Assembly (NCBI RefSeq): GCF_014203095.1
Contig: NZ_JACHIG010000001.1
Location: forward strand, 372,001-436,000
Direction of reading: 5' to 3'
From: Prosthecobacter vanneervenii
GTDB taxonomy: Bacteria > Verrucomicrobiota > Verrucomicrobiia > Verrucomicrobiales > Verrucomicrobiaceae
Length of the DNA: 64,000 nt
Position 1 is the first letter of the stretch, and each line of letters opens with the position of its first letter. Positions 27,438-35,783 of the stretch are shown piece after piece. A program made the position numbers and the translations under genes. The notes under the pieces are model-generated. The model ran no database searches and was not told where the DNA came from. It saw only the letters and a program-made list of their open reading frames with translations.

Positions 27438-27746
27438 ATGACGGGGATGGACGAAAATGAGATTCCGCGATCCAACCCACGCGCTACAGGCCGCTGGTGG
27501 AAGATATGGCTGGCCACCACCCTCATCCTGCCTGCCGTGGTCGGCGCTTTGGGGTCTCTGTTTGGAGAGGTCTTTGGGTTCTTTATCTTTGCGCTAGGCC
27601 TGGCGGACCTGATGGTGCATGAGTGGGCGTGCAAAAAGCTGGCTCCGCCGAAGAGCTGGCTGTACTTCTTTTTGATGTTTGGTGGCGGGGTGTTGATAGT
27701 TTCATCTTTTTACTCAGGCTGCCTCGTAGGCAGAACACATCCTTGA
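27438..27746 (+). CDS. Small membrane protein, first of three tandem paralogs
   Basis: 102 aa. After a polar N-terminus, three hydrophobic segments: IWLATTLILPAVVGALGSLF, FFIFALGLADLMVHEWACK and WLYFFLMFGGGVLIVSSFYSGC. The pattern GRxW..W...T...P at the start of helix 1 and GG..L...SF..GC at the end of helix 3 recurs in the next two genes. Not recognised as a named family. First gene of a five-gene run on the plus strand ending with an Lgt-like enzyme; divergent from the sulfatase. Confidence 0.7.
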   Translation: MTGMDENEIPRSNPRATGRWWKIWLATTLILPAVVGALGSLFGEVFGFFIFALGLADLMVHEWACKKLAPPKSWLYFFLMFGGGVLIVSSFYSGCLVGRTHP

Positions 27747-27749
27747 ACA

Positions 27750-28061
27750 ATGACCGAAGAATCTGCACCACCACCTTCTCCGGCAAAGCCCGTGCCCCCT
27801 GAGGCCGGACGCCTGTGGGCGGCATGGCTGCTCTCCACTATGGTCTTGCCATCAGTGGCGGGGCTTTTTTTGAGTGTGGGATCGGTCTACGCTTATGTAT
27901 GCATGCTGCTGCTGGTTTGCGCCAGCTTAGGCCTGCATTTGGGGGCATGCATCCGGCTGGCTCCTGAGCTTACCTGTCTGTCCTTTTTTCTGGCAGTCGG
28001 CGGCTGGGTGCTCATGGCGGCGTCATTTTTCGCTGGCTGCGTGCTTATGGCGATACGCTAA
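27750..28061 (+). CDS. Small membrane protein, second tandem paralog
   Basis: 103 aa, 3 bp after the preceding stop. A Pro-rich polar N-terminus, then AAWLLSTMVLPSVAGLFLSV, VCMLLLVCASLGLHLGACI and FFLAVGGWVLMAASFFAGC. It aligns along its length with the proteins on either side. The C-terminal GG/GC element is nearly identical. Unknown function; its position argues for a role with the downstream radical SAM and Lgt-like enzymes. Confidence 0.7.
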   Translation: MTEESAPPPSPAKPVPPEAGRLWAAWLLSTMVLPSVAGLFLSVGSVYAYVCMLLLVCASLGLHLGACIRLAPELTCLSFFLAVGGWVLMAASFFAGCVLMAIR

Positions 28062-28070
28062 ACTCAGGTC

Positions 28071-28406
28071 ATGTCCGACTCCCCACCTCCGCTCCCACCG
28101 TCGTCGCAGCCTGCGCCACCACCCGCCGAAGGTGTCTGGTGGCTGGCGTGGATTATCGCCACCGTGATCGCTCCCGGTGCTGCGGTGCCTGTCTCCAATG
28201 GTTTGCCGCCTACTGAGATCAGCGTGGCATCATGCTGGACGGCCGCAGCAGCCATCCTGATTTTGCACATCGTCGCTTCTGTCAAACTTGGCAGGAATCG
28301 CTCGGGCTGCATGGCTGTGGCGCTGACGTTTGGCGGCTGGTTGCTCATGCTAACCTCCTTTTTTGTGGGCTGTGTGTCGATGATGAACAACATGAGCCAC
28401 CGATGA
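28071..28406 (+). CDS. Small membrane protein, third tandem paralog
   Basis: 111 aa. Helix 1 AWIIATVIAPGAAVPVSNGL, helix 2 SCWTAAAAILILHIVASVKL, helix 3 MAVALTFGGWLLMLTSFFVGC. The stop overlaps the start of the radical SAM gene in an ATGA arrangement (28403-28406), so translation is likely coupled. The most diverged of the three copies, but the end motif GGWLLMLTSFFVGC is conserved. Confidence 0.7.
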   Translation: MSDSPPPLPPSSQPAPPPAEGVWWLAWIIATVIAPGAAVPVSNGLPPTEISVASCWTAAAAILILHIVASVKLGRNRSGCMAVALTFGGWLLMLTSFFVGCVSMMNNMSHR

Positions 28407-29746
28407 CCGCAACACTGCTCAAACGTACCACCTCACGCTGTCCGCAGTGCCACCGGCCTTGCCCGGCCACGGTGGAGCAGCAGGACGGCAAAGTGTATCT
28501 GAAGCGCCGCTGCATCGCGCATGGAGAGTTTAGTGCCTGCATTGCCAGTGATGCGCGCTTTTACTGGTTGGCACAGGGCAAGGAGGAAAACCGCTGCTGC
28601 TCCGGCGGTGCGTGCTGCACGGCGGAGGGAACGTCCGCCGGCACGATGGGACGCAACGCGGAAGGGCGGGGGACCAATTCCATCGAAACGCTCTCCACCT
28701 GCCTGGCGCTGATCGAGATCGTCAACTCCTGCAATCTCGCGTGCCCCACCTGCTACGCGGATTCGCCCGTGGGCATTGGGTCCAAGGTGGACGCCATCCC
28801 GGTGGCGGACATCCAGGCGCGGGTGGATGGCGTGATCGCACGCAAAGGAAAGATCGAAATCCTCCAACTCTCCGGTGGCGAGCCCACGCTGCACCCACAG
28901 CTCACCGAACTCTGCCGCTGGGCCAAGGCGCATGAGAAGATCGACTTCCTGCTCATCAACTCCAACGGTGTGCGCTTTGCCAAAGACCCCGAGCTGAGCC
29001 ATGAGCTGGGAGCCATCTTCCACAATGGCGGCCTGCAGGTGTATCTGCAGTTTGATGGACTGCAGGAGGCCGGGCACAAGGCTCTGCGCGGTGCCGACCT
29101 TCGCGAGGTGAAGCAGAAGGCGCTGGCCAATCTTGCCGCGGCAAACATTCCCGTCACACTCGCCATGACCGTGACGCATGAAAACCTGCCTCATCTTTGG
29201 CAGACCGTGCGCTTTGGCCTGGAGGATGCGAACATCCACGGCATCACCTTTCAGCCGGAGTTTCTCAGCGGGCGCAATCATTTGCCCACCGCAAAGCAGC
29301 GCCTGAACACAGCAGACATCCTCATGGCAGCCGTGGAGCAATCCCAGGGGCAGCTCCGCTACGAGGACTTCACGCCGCTTCCGTGCGGAGACCCCAACTG
29401 CGCCACCATCGGCTACCTCATCCGCCGCGAGGGGCAGGTGTGGCATGTGAGTGACTTCCTCGACTTCAGCAAGCTGCAGGGCTTTTTGCAGGACAAGATC
29501 CACTATACGCTGGCAGACCTGGCCCAGTGCGGCTGTGAAAACGAGCCGCTCGGCGAACTGCTGAAAACCATGGAAAAGACGCGCAGCATGGCCTTTCGTC
29601 TGATGGTCAAGCCCTTCATGGATGCCTGGACCTGGGACGAGGACCGCATCGACCGCTGCTGCACGCATGTGATCCGCCCGGATGGCAAGCTGGACTCCTT
29701 CTGCCGCTACTACTCCGGCTTTGCCGACACTCGCCAGGCCCTGTGA
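28403..29746 (+). CDS. Radical SAM protein resembling the Tes/MJ0619 group
   Basis: 447 aa from the ATG at 28403, chosen for the ATGA coupling; the frame is open from 28232 but that part lies over the preceding gene. The N-terminal rubredoxin-like site has C13, C16, C37 and H40 (CPQC...CIAHGEF). A CCSGGACC stretch at 65-72 is unusual. The radical SAM cluster is C110-x3-C114-x2-C117 (CNLACPTC), followed by a GGE motif (LSGGEPT). The C-terminus carries more cysteine pairs (CGDPNC, CGC, RCCTHVIRPDGKLDSFC) likely binding auxiliary clusters. This layout matches the archaeal Tes tetraether synthase/MJ0619 family as I recall it. The stop overlaps the Lgt-like start. Confidence 0.75.
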   Translation: MTATLLKRTTSRCPQCHRPCPATVEQQDGKVYLKRRCIAHGEFSACIASDARFYWLAQGKEENRCCSGGACCTAEGTSAGTMGRNAEGRGTNSIETLSTCLALIEIVNSCNLACPTCYADSPVGIGSKVDAIPVADIQARVDGVIARKGKIEILQLSGGEPTLHPQLTELCRWAKAHEKIDFLLINSNGVRFAKDPELSHELGAIFHNGGLQVYLQFDGLQEAGHKALRGADLREVKQKALANLAAANIPVTLAMTVTHENLPHLWQTVRFGLEDANIHGITFQPEFLSGRNHLPTAKQRLNTADILMAAVEQSQGQLRYEDFTPLPCGDPNCATIGYLIRREGQVWHVSDFLDFSKLQGFLQDKIHYTLADLAQCGCENEPLGELLKTMEKTRSMAFRLMVKPFMDAWTWDEDRIDRCCTHVIRPDGKLDSFCRYYSGFADTRQAL

Positions 29747-30465
29747 ATCCCTCCCCACAGCATCAGTTTCTTCCCGGCAGCCCGGTCTATGCCCTGTGCA
29801 TGATGCTGGGCGTGGTGATCGGCGCGGTGTTCTGGTACCGGCGGGCGAAAGGCCAGAGCGAGATGCTGCTCATCTACCTCGGCGCATTGATCGGCGGCTT
29901 TGCCGGGGCCAAGGTGGCCTACCTGCTGGCGGAGGGCTGGCTGGAGTGGCAGCAGCCGGACCGTTTACTGCGCTGGGCCACGGGCAAGTCCGTGCTCGGC
30001 GGCCTGTTAGGCGCATATGCCGGGGTGGAGTGGGTGAAGCATCTCGTGGGCCACCGCAGCTCCACAGGAGATGCCTTTGCCGTCATCGTGCCTGTGGGCA
30101 TCCTCCTCGGGCGCGTGGGCTGCTATGTTAACGGCTGCTGCCTCGGCAGGCCGGTGGCCGGTGTCTTTGCCATGCGGGATGTGCATGGCGTTACGCGCTG
30201 GCCCGCACCGTTTGTCGAGGGCGCGTTCCAGGTGGTCATCCTTGCCATCATCCTGCTGTTGCAAAAGCGCGGACTGCTGCGGGACCGTCTGTTTTTCCTC
30301 TACCTTGCTGCCTACGGGGGCTTCCGTTTTGCACACGAATTCATGCGCGACACGCCCAAGATCTGGCTCGGGCTCAGCGGCTACCAGTTCATCTCCGCAG
30401 CGACAGCAGCGCTGGGGCTCTTCATGATCTGGCGGCGGACGAAATCAATGCAGGCGGTAGGCTGA
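29743..30465 (+). CDS. Lgt-like prolipoprotein diacylglyceryl transferase homolog
   Basis: 240 aa, polytopic membrane protein. It starts with GTG at 29743, overlapping the radical SAM stop (GTGA). The Lgt signature GRVGCYVNGCCLGRP is present near residue 125, as are GGLLGAYAG and the C-terminal FLYLAAYGGFRFAHEFMRD block. Canonical Lgt moves diacylglycerol from phosphatidylglycerol to a lipobox cysteine. This copy is shorter than typical Lgt and sits in an operon with a radical SAM enzyme rather than with housekeeping genes, so a specialised lipid-handling role is plausible. A main lgt presumably exists elsewhere. Confidence 0.78.
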   Translation: MNPSPQHQFLPGSPVYALCMMLGVVIGAVFWYRRAKGQSEMLLIYLGALIGGFAGAKVAYLLAEGWLEWQQPDRLLRWATGKSVLGGLLGAYAGVEWVKHLVGHRSSTGDAFAVIVPVGILLGRVGCYVNGCCLGRPVAGVFAMRDVHGVTRWPAPFVEGAFQVVILAIILLLQKRGLLRDRLFFLYLAAYGGFRFAHEFMRDTPKIWLGLSGYQFISAATAALGLFMIWRRTKSMQAVG

Positions 30466-30491
30466 CACTTTCTCAGGACTAGCGCTGCCGC

Positions 30492-31970
30492 TCAGTTCCT
30501 TGCCGCTATGGCAGCGCGGTAATTGGCCAGGGCACGGAAATATTCGGCTTGGGCTTCCACCTCTAGCACCTTGGCGTCAAAGCTGGCCTGCTCACGGATC
30601 TGCAACGCCAGCAGGTCGGTGGCACCCTGCTTCATGCGCTCGGCCTCAGCGTTGGCAAGCTGCTGGGCCAGTTCCACGTTCCGCCGTGTCTGCTGCAGCA
30701 CCTCGTGTGCGGTGTGCAATGCGCTATGGGCATCGCGCACATCTGCGGCGATCCGCTCACGAGCAAAGCGCAACTCCTGGTTCAGGCGCTCGATCTGCGC
30801 CTGCGCCACGTCCACGCGACCCTTGGCCTCGCGGCGTTGCAGCGGCACTTTGAATTCGATCTTGGCCTCCACCTCGGTTCGCTCGATGTCGCGCGGCGTT
30901 TTGCCAGTGACTCCTTGTGCGGCCTGAACGCCCACCTCCAAGCTGGGCAGCAGGTTGTTCTTGGCCAGGCGGAGGTCGATCCCCGTCTTTTCCAGCGTTA
31001 GCTCGATGCGCCGCATCTCCGGGCGGAAGATCAGCGCCCTCGCGATGTCTGCCGTGAGCTGTGACTCCCCTGGGCGGTCATGCTCAGGAAAGGCTGAGGG
31101 CACGCGGGAGCGCTTCGCCAGAATGGGCTCAGCCGTGCGGGCATCCCGGTAAAAAAGCGAAAGCTCGATGGTGGCGGCCTGAAACCGCCTCGTGGCCTGC
31201 ACCACTGCGATCTCGCGGCTGACCACCAGTCGCTGATTGTCCACCTGCACGATGGGGGCCGAGGCACCGTTCTTCACTTGCTCGGCGATGGCTGAGTCGC
31301 GGTCTCTCGCCACGCGGAGCAGCGCCTCTGAAAGTGCGAGCCTCTTACCTGAGGCCAGCCAGCCATAGTAGGATATGGTAGCTGCCCGAACAAAGTCCAG
31401 GTACTGCCGCTGAATGAAGGGATCTGCCAGCTCCTGGTCGATTTGCGCCTGCCATAGAGAGGCGCGGCGGCGGTCGATGGTGCCATCCCGCAGCAGCGGG
31501 ATACGAAAGCCCAACAGGCCTTCGCCGTCCACGCCGGTGCGGTCCTTGTTGTAGTTGGGCAGGAAGCCGCTGCTCAGGCGGTAGCCGCCGTACACACTGC
31601 CGCCCCAGTTGGTCAGCGGCTGCTCCAACATGGCGTAGCCTGTCTGCCCGTCGTAGTAGCCCGCTGGCGAAAAGGAGCTGCCTGCATTCAGATTCAAGTC
31701 AAAGGAGCCCAGCGCCTGGCGCACGCGTCCGTTGGCGATGTCCTGCTCGATCAGCGCCGCGAGGTAGGGCGGGTATTGAGTCTCGACGCTTTGGAGCACC
31801 TCTGTCAGCAGAAGAGGGCGTGCTTTCTCCTCCGGTGCAGCCTCCAGGCCGGATAAGGGCAGCACCAGTGCCACCACGGCAGCACGGCAGCGGCTCACGC
31901 GACGTCCAGTGTGCGGATTCATCATCATGCGTGTTTTCAGCATCATCTTCAATGTCATGGAGAAAATCAT
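30492..31970 (-). CDS. TolC-family outer membrane efflux protein
   Basis: 492 aa from the ATG at 31970, supported by a 4-bp ATGA overlap with the adaptor gene. Exported; the signal region lies around VVALVLPLSGLEAA after a long basic N-terminus. It shows the two-fold OEP repeat: a first half with the SSFSPAGYYDGQ beta-barrel region and a second half of long helices (RRNVELAQQLANAEAERMKQGATDLLAL). It forms the outer-membrane exit duct of the adjacent HlyD-type adaptor and ABC protein. Last gene of the three-gene minus-strand operon. Confidence 0.85.
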   Translation of the reverse strand: MIFSMTLKMMLKTRMMMNPHTGRRVSRCRAAVVALVLPLSGLEAAPEEKARPLLLTEVLQSVETQYPPYLAALIEQDIANGRVRQALGSFDLNLNAGSSFSPAGYYDGQTGYAMLEQPLTNWGGSVYGGYRLSSGFLPNYNKDRTGVDGEGLLGFRIPLLRDGTIDRRRASLWQAQIDQELADPFIQRQYLDFVRAATISYYGWLASGKRLALSEALLRVARDRDSAIAEQVKNGASAPIVQVDNQRLVVSREIAVVQATRRFQAATIELSLFYRDARTAEPILAKRSRVPSAFPEHDRPGESQLTADIARALIFRPEMRRIELTLEKTGIDLRLAKNNLLPSLEVGVQAAQGVTGKTPRDIERTEVEAKIEFKVPLQRREAKGRVDVAQAQIERLNQELRFARERIAADVRDAHSALHTAHEVLQQTRRNVELAQQLANAEAERMKQGATDLLALQIREQASFDAKVLEVEAQAEYFRALANYRAAIAARN

Positions 31971-33319
31971 TTCTTGGTGGGATCCAGCTTGCCGTCCGCA
32001 TTCGAGTACACCGGCGGGAAGCCGTTGATCTGCCGCCAGAGCTCAAACCAGAGCGGCACTTCGTTGAGCAGGATCCACGCATTTGCTCGTGTGCCCTGTC
32101 GCAGCCAGCGCTCGCGGTCCGGCCAGCCCACCTTCACGGGGCCTTTGCCGTCGCCGCGATCCACCACATCATCCGCCGGACCGATCAGCACGCGGAAGCG
32201 CCCCTGTCCATCGTCGCTGGCGTCCACAAACACCACCTCTCCTGCAAAGGTGCCGATGGCCAGTTGGGGCCAGCCAATCGTCTGCACCGCTGGCCAGCCT
32301 TCAAAGGCCAGGCGCACCTGGCTGCCGGGTGTCACCACGCCATTCTCCTCTGTGCGCGCGTGGACCAATGGCATGTCATTGCCGTCCACCCATACCTCCA
32401 CATTGCGGCTGTCGCTTTCAGGTATGATCACGCAGATGAGCGAGCCCGGGCGCAGGTAGGTGCCATCCGTCACCGCCACCTGCAGCACGATGCCATCTCG
32501 CGGAACCTCCACCACCTGTCGCAGGTTTTGATTGATCTGTACATCGATCACCGAGAGGTCGCGCTCTGCCGTGGCCACCTCTGCCAGCGCGCTGCCCTTG
32601 GAAGCATGGATGCTGGCGATCAGCGCATCCATGTCATTACCAGTGCGCTTCAGCGCCGCCTCGGCGGACTTCAGGTCTGCGCTCGTAGCATCCCTTTGCA
32701 GCTTGGCCAGCTCCAGGCTGCGCTGGGACTCCAGCTGCTTGTTAAAAAGCTCCTGTGTACGTGTGAAGTTCAGCTGCGCTGTCTCCGCCGCAATTTTGGC
32801 CCCGGCCACGCGCTGCTCTGCGCCATCGATGGCCTGTGCCTTGGCCAGTTCCTGCTGCGTGATCTGCGCTGTCAGCGACTCCACACGCCCTTGGGCAAAG
32901 TCACGTCGGCTTTCGATGGCCTCGCGCTGTGCTTTCAGGTTGTTGATGAGGTTGGGGTCGTTGTCTTGGATCTCGATGATCAGCTCCCCCTTTTTGACCC
33001 GCTGGCCTTCGGTGATGTGCAAATTGCGCACACGGCCGGACACCTGCGCCTCCACATTCACGCGACGGTCCAGCGGATTGAAGGCAATGACCCGCCCCGT
33101 CCCCGCAACAAACTGCCGCCACGGCAGAAAGAGCAGGGCCAGCACCCCTAGGATGAAGCATACCACCAGCACGCGGCTGAAGATGCGGATAAAGCGCGCC
33201 GGACTGGCCAGGCTGAGTGCCGGCAGCCGAGGGGCTGATGGAGTGAAAAAGGGGGCGGAAGATGGGGAAGGGGAATTCATGGCATCAGTCATCTGCGTCG
33301 TCTTCGTCTGGCTCATCAT
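31967..33319 (-). CDS. HlyD-family membrane fusion (periplasmic adaptor) protein
   Basis: About 450 aa. The start is unresolved: ATG at 33319, 33316 or 33334, or an open frame to 33358; none has a strong ribosome-binding site. A Ser/Pro-rich cytoplasmic tail precedes one transmembrane helix (VLVVCFILGVLALLFL). A biotinyl-lipoyl half (VNVEAQVSGRVRNLHITEGQRVKKGELI), a long coiled-coil hairpin (about 110-260) and a beta-barrel region follow (VAVTDGTYLRPGSLICVI). It would link the ABC protein to the TolC-like protein, type I secretion style. Confidence 0.85.
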   Translation of the reverse strand: MMSQTKTTQMTDAMNSPSPSSAPFFTPSAPRLPALSLASPARFIRIFSRVLVVCFILGVLALLFLPWRQFVAGTGRVIAFNPLDRRVNVEAQVSGRVRNLHITEGQRVKKGELIIEIQDNDPNLINNLKAQREAIESRRDFAQGRVESLTAQITQQELAKAQAIDGAEQRVAGAKIAAETAQLNFTRTQELFNKQLESQRSLELAKLQRDATSADLKSAEAALKRTGNDMDALIASIHASKGSALAEVATAERDLSVIDVQINQNLRQVVEVPRDGIVLQVAVTDGTYLRPGSLICVIIPESDSRNVEVWVDGNDMPLVHARTEENGVVTPGSQVRLAFEGWPAVQTIGWPQLAIGTFAGEVVFVDASDDGQGRFRVLIGPADDVVDRGDGKGPVKVGWPDRERWLRQGTRANAWILLNEVPLWFELWRQINGFPPVYSNADGKLDPTKK

Positions 33320-33323
33320 GGCA

Positions 33324-35540
33324 TCAGGCGGCATGGGGCTGAGATATGGTGCCACCATTCAGATGGCAGGGGGCCAGTTCGATGATCTGATCGCACCGCG
33401 CACTGACCCGTGCATCGCGTGTGGCCACCACCACAGTCCACGGCTGCTCCTTGCCCAGGATGGCCTCGGAGAGCTGTGCAAAGGAGGCGTCGTCCATGTT
33501 GTCCAGCAGCTCATCAATCAGCAGCAGTCGCGGTCGTTGTGCTATGGCGCGCGCCAGCAGCAGACGCATGCGCTGGTTTCCGGAGAGTGGTGCACCGCCG
33601 ATCTTCAGCCGTAGGCCCAGCCCCTCCGGACGCGCCAGCAGTTCCTCCAGCAGACCGGCCTGTTTCAACGCAGCGCGGATTTCATCCATGCCGATGTCAC
33701 AGCGGCCAAGGCGCAGGTTTTCCACCACCGTGGCGTCCATGATCTCATCCCGGCGCAGCAGTTGAGTGCTCTCACGCAGAGCCTCCAGATCCCAGCTGCG
33801 CAGGTCCACGCCGTCCACCATCACATAGCCGGCGCTTGGCTGGCGCAGGCCGAAGAGGATGTCCAGCAGAGAGCTGGCTCCAGCTCCATGCGGCCCAACC
33901 ACAGCGGCTCGCGTGCTGGCGGGGATGCTGAAGCTGCGCCCTCGAAAGAGCACGGCACCTGCATGATGTGCAAAAGACATGCCCCCCGCCACCACTTCCG
34001 CGCCGCCGCTGCTTCCATCGGCAGAGTTGCGACCTGCGGGCTTCTCCCCGCCCTCGCGCTCCGTCTCCAGGTCAAAGATGTGGCCCAGCTTGTCCATGGC
34101 CGCCATGGCATCATACCAGGCCTCCAGCTGCTTCCCCAGCTTGGAGAGGGAAGTCACGATGCCGCTCATGATGATCTCGCTGGCCACAAGTTGGCCCAGC
34201 GTGATCTGCTGGCTGATCACCAGATACCCGCCCACTACCAGCAGCGCTGCCGAGGCGACCACCTGAAGCGTCAGCAACCCCGCGATCTGGCGCATCAGCA
34301 CACGGAAGTGCCGGCTGCGCGCCATCACATAGCCTGTGCTCAGCTCATTGGCGCGTTCGTGCGCCATACGGCTGCCTCCCGGCCCTTTGAAGAGAAAGGG
34401 GAAATGAGCCACCTCCTCAAACCAGTTCACCAGATCATACTTCATCCGCGACTCCTCGATGCTCGTGGCCACAGCTCCCCGTCCGAGCAGCCACAAGCTA
34501 AGAATGATCAGCCCAAGAAGCACCGCCGCAAAGAGCAGCAGCAGCGGATGATACAACGAGAGCAGCAGCATGCCGATGAGCCCGCCGAAGACGAGGTTCA
34601 CCCCGTCCAGCAGCAGCATGGCCGTGGACTTCTGCGCCGTTACCACATCCAGAAAGCGGTTGACCATCTCCGGCGCATGCACCTCATCATGCACCTGGGC
34701 TTTCACTCGTGGCAGGCGGTAGGCCAGATCTGCCGCCGTGCGCACAAAGATGCGCCGCTGGATCACGTCAGAGACATAGTATTGAAAGGCTGTCACCACG
34801 GCCTGCAGCCCCAGGCAGCCAAACAACGCCAGAGACACCACCACCAACGCCTGAATATACGGGCGCGACTGCCCGCCGAAGGCCAGATTGCTCACGATTG
34901 CGTCCACCGCCAGCGGTACGGCCAGATATAGCAAAGCCGAGAAAATAGAGAATAACAGCAGCGTGCGCACTTCCTGCCGCTCGGCCAGCAGCAGGCCGAT
35001 GAATCTTCGAGAAGGGCTTTCTCCGCCATGACCATGGGCTTCCGCAGAGCCATGGTCGCCTGTTGGCGCAGGATCCTGCAATGCGCTCATCGCCTGTGCT
35101 GGGCGGCTGGCATGCACGATTCCTGCCTCCACCACCGCATCCACGTTATTGAGTCCTAGCAGCCGCGCCAGCGCCTGGCGGGAGAGTGTCATGCGGTGGT
35201 CTGGATGCTCGTCTGCTGCCATGCGCAGGCGGAACCAGCCTGCGCTGGTGATCACACGCCAGCAGCTCTCTCCAGCGCTCCATATCACCACGGGAGAATC
35301 CTCCCTTGCGTGCCAAACAACTTCTCGCAGCGGCAGTCGCACGGGGGAAACCTGCATGCCTGCATCTGCCGCCGCGATACACAGCAGTTCCAGCGGCTCT
35401 CCCGGCAGGTCCTGCTTCCGGAGGGCATGTTCAGTGGCGAGACGTGCACGTTCCACATCCAGCTCAATGCCCAAAATGGCAGAGAGCTGCAGCAGTGTCG
35501 TGGATGACAGGGGGTGGGGTGGTGGGATTGAGTGTGTCAA
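33324..35540 (-). CDS. ABC exporter with C39-like N-domain and degenerate ATPase
   Basis: 738 aa, probably starting at TTG 35540; no nearer in-frame ATG. The N-terminal 130 residues resemble a peptidase C39-like domain without the catalytic Cys. A six-helix exporter membrane domain spans about 180-480. In the nucleotide-binding domain the Walker A reads GPHGAGASS (Ala for the essential Lys, near residue 548), the signature is LSGNQ, Walker B with Glu is kept (LLLIDELLDNMD), and the H-loop position reads VVVATRD (no His, near residue 704). ATP hydrolysis is therefore doubtful. It heads an operon with HlyD and TolC homologs. Confidence 0.82.
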   Translation of the reverse strand: MTHSIPPPHPLSSTTLLQLSAILGIELDVERARLATEHALRKQDLPGEPLELLCIAAADAGMQVSPVRLPLREVVWHAREDSPVVIWSAGESCWRVITSAGWFRLRMAADEHPDHRMTLSRQALARLLGLNNVDAVVEAGIVHASRPAQAMSALQDPAPTGDHGSAEAHGHGGESPSRRFIGLLLAERQEVRTLLLFSIFSALLYLAVPLAVDAIVSNLAFGGQSRPYIQALVVVSLALFGCLGLQAVVTAFQYYVSDVIQRRIFVRTAADLAYRLPRVKAQVHDEVHAPEMVNRFLDVVTAQKSTAMLLLDGVNLVFGGLIGMLLLSLYHPLLLLFAAVLLGLIILSLWLLGRGAVATSIEESRMKYDLVNWFEEVAHFPFLFKGPGGSRMAHERANELSTGYVMARSRHFRVLMRQIAGLLTLQVVASAALLVVGGYLVISQQITLGQLVASEIIMSGIVTSLSKLGKQLEAWYDAMAAMDKLGHIFDLETEREGGEKPAGRNSADGSSGGAEVVAGGMSFAHHAGAVLFRGRSFSIPASTRAAVVGPHGAGASSLLDILFGLRQPSAGYVMVDGVDLRSWDLEALRESTQLLRRDEIMDATVVENLRLGRCDIGMDEIRAALKQAGLLEELLARPEGLGLRLKIGGAPLSGNQRMRLLLARAIAQRPRLLLIDELLDNMDDASFAQLSEAILGKEQPWTVVVATRDARVSARCDQIIELAPCHLNGGTISQPHAA

Positions 35541-35783
35541 AATGTTAGATAGGCTCGCGTCCTATACGCTTTTGTAGCACACTCGGATTCATTCGAGGAA
35601 CTGCAAAAAGACGTCATGAATGTAACCTACTCATGCGCCAAAGTTTGGTGTTCAGCCGACAGCCTAACAAGGGGTAAAGAATCTCCGGAATTTGCATCTC
35701 ATTGACGATGACTCAGCAATCTTTCATGAGTGGCAATGCATGAAATCAATGCTTGCGCATGGATGTGGTAACGACAGCCTATC

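Noticed and set aside
28232..28402. Longer N-terminus for the radical SAM protein
   Set aside because: It lies over the preceding small-protein gene in another frame; the ATGA overlap at 28403 and the family-like N-terminus support the shorter start.
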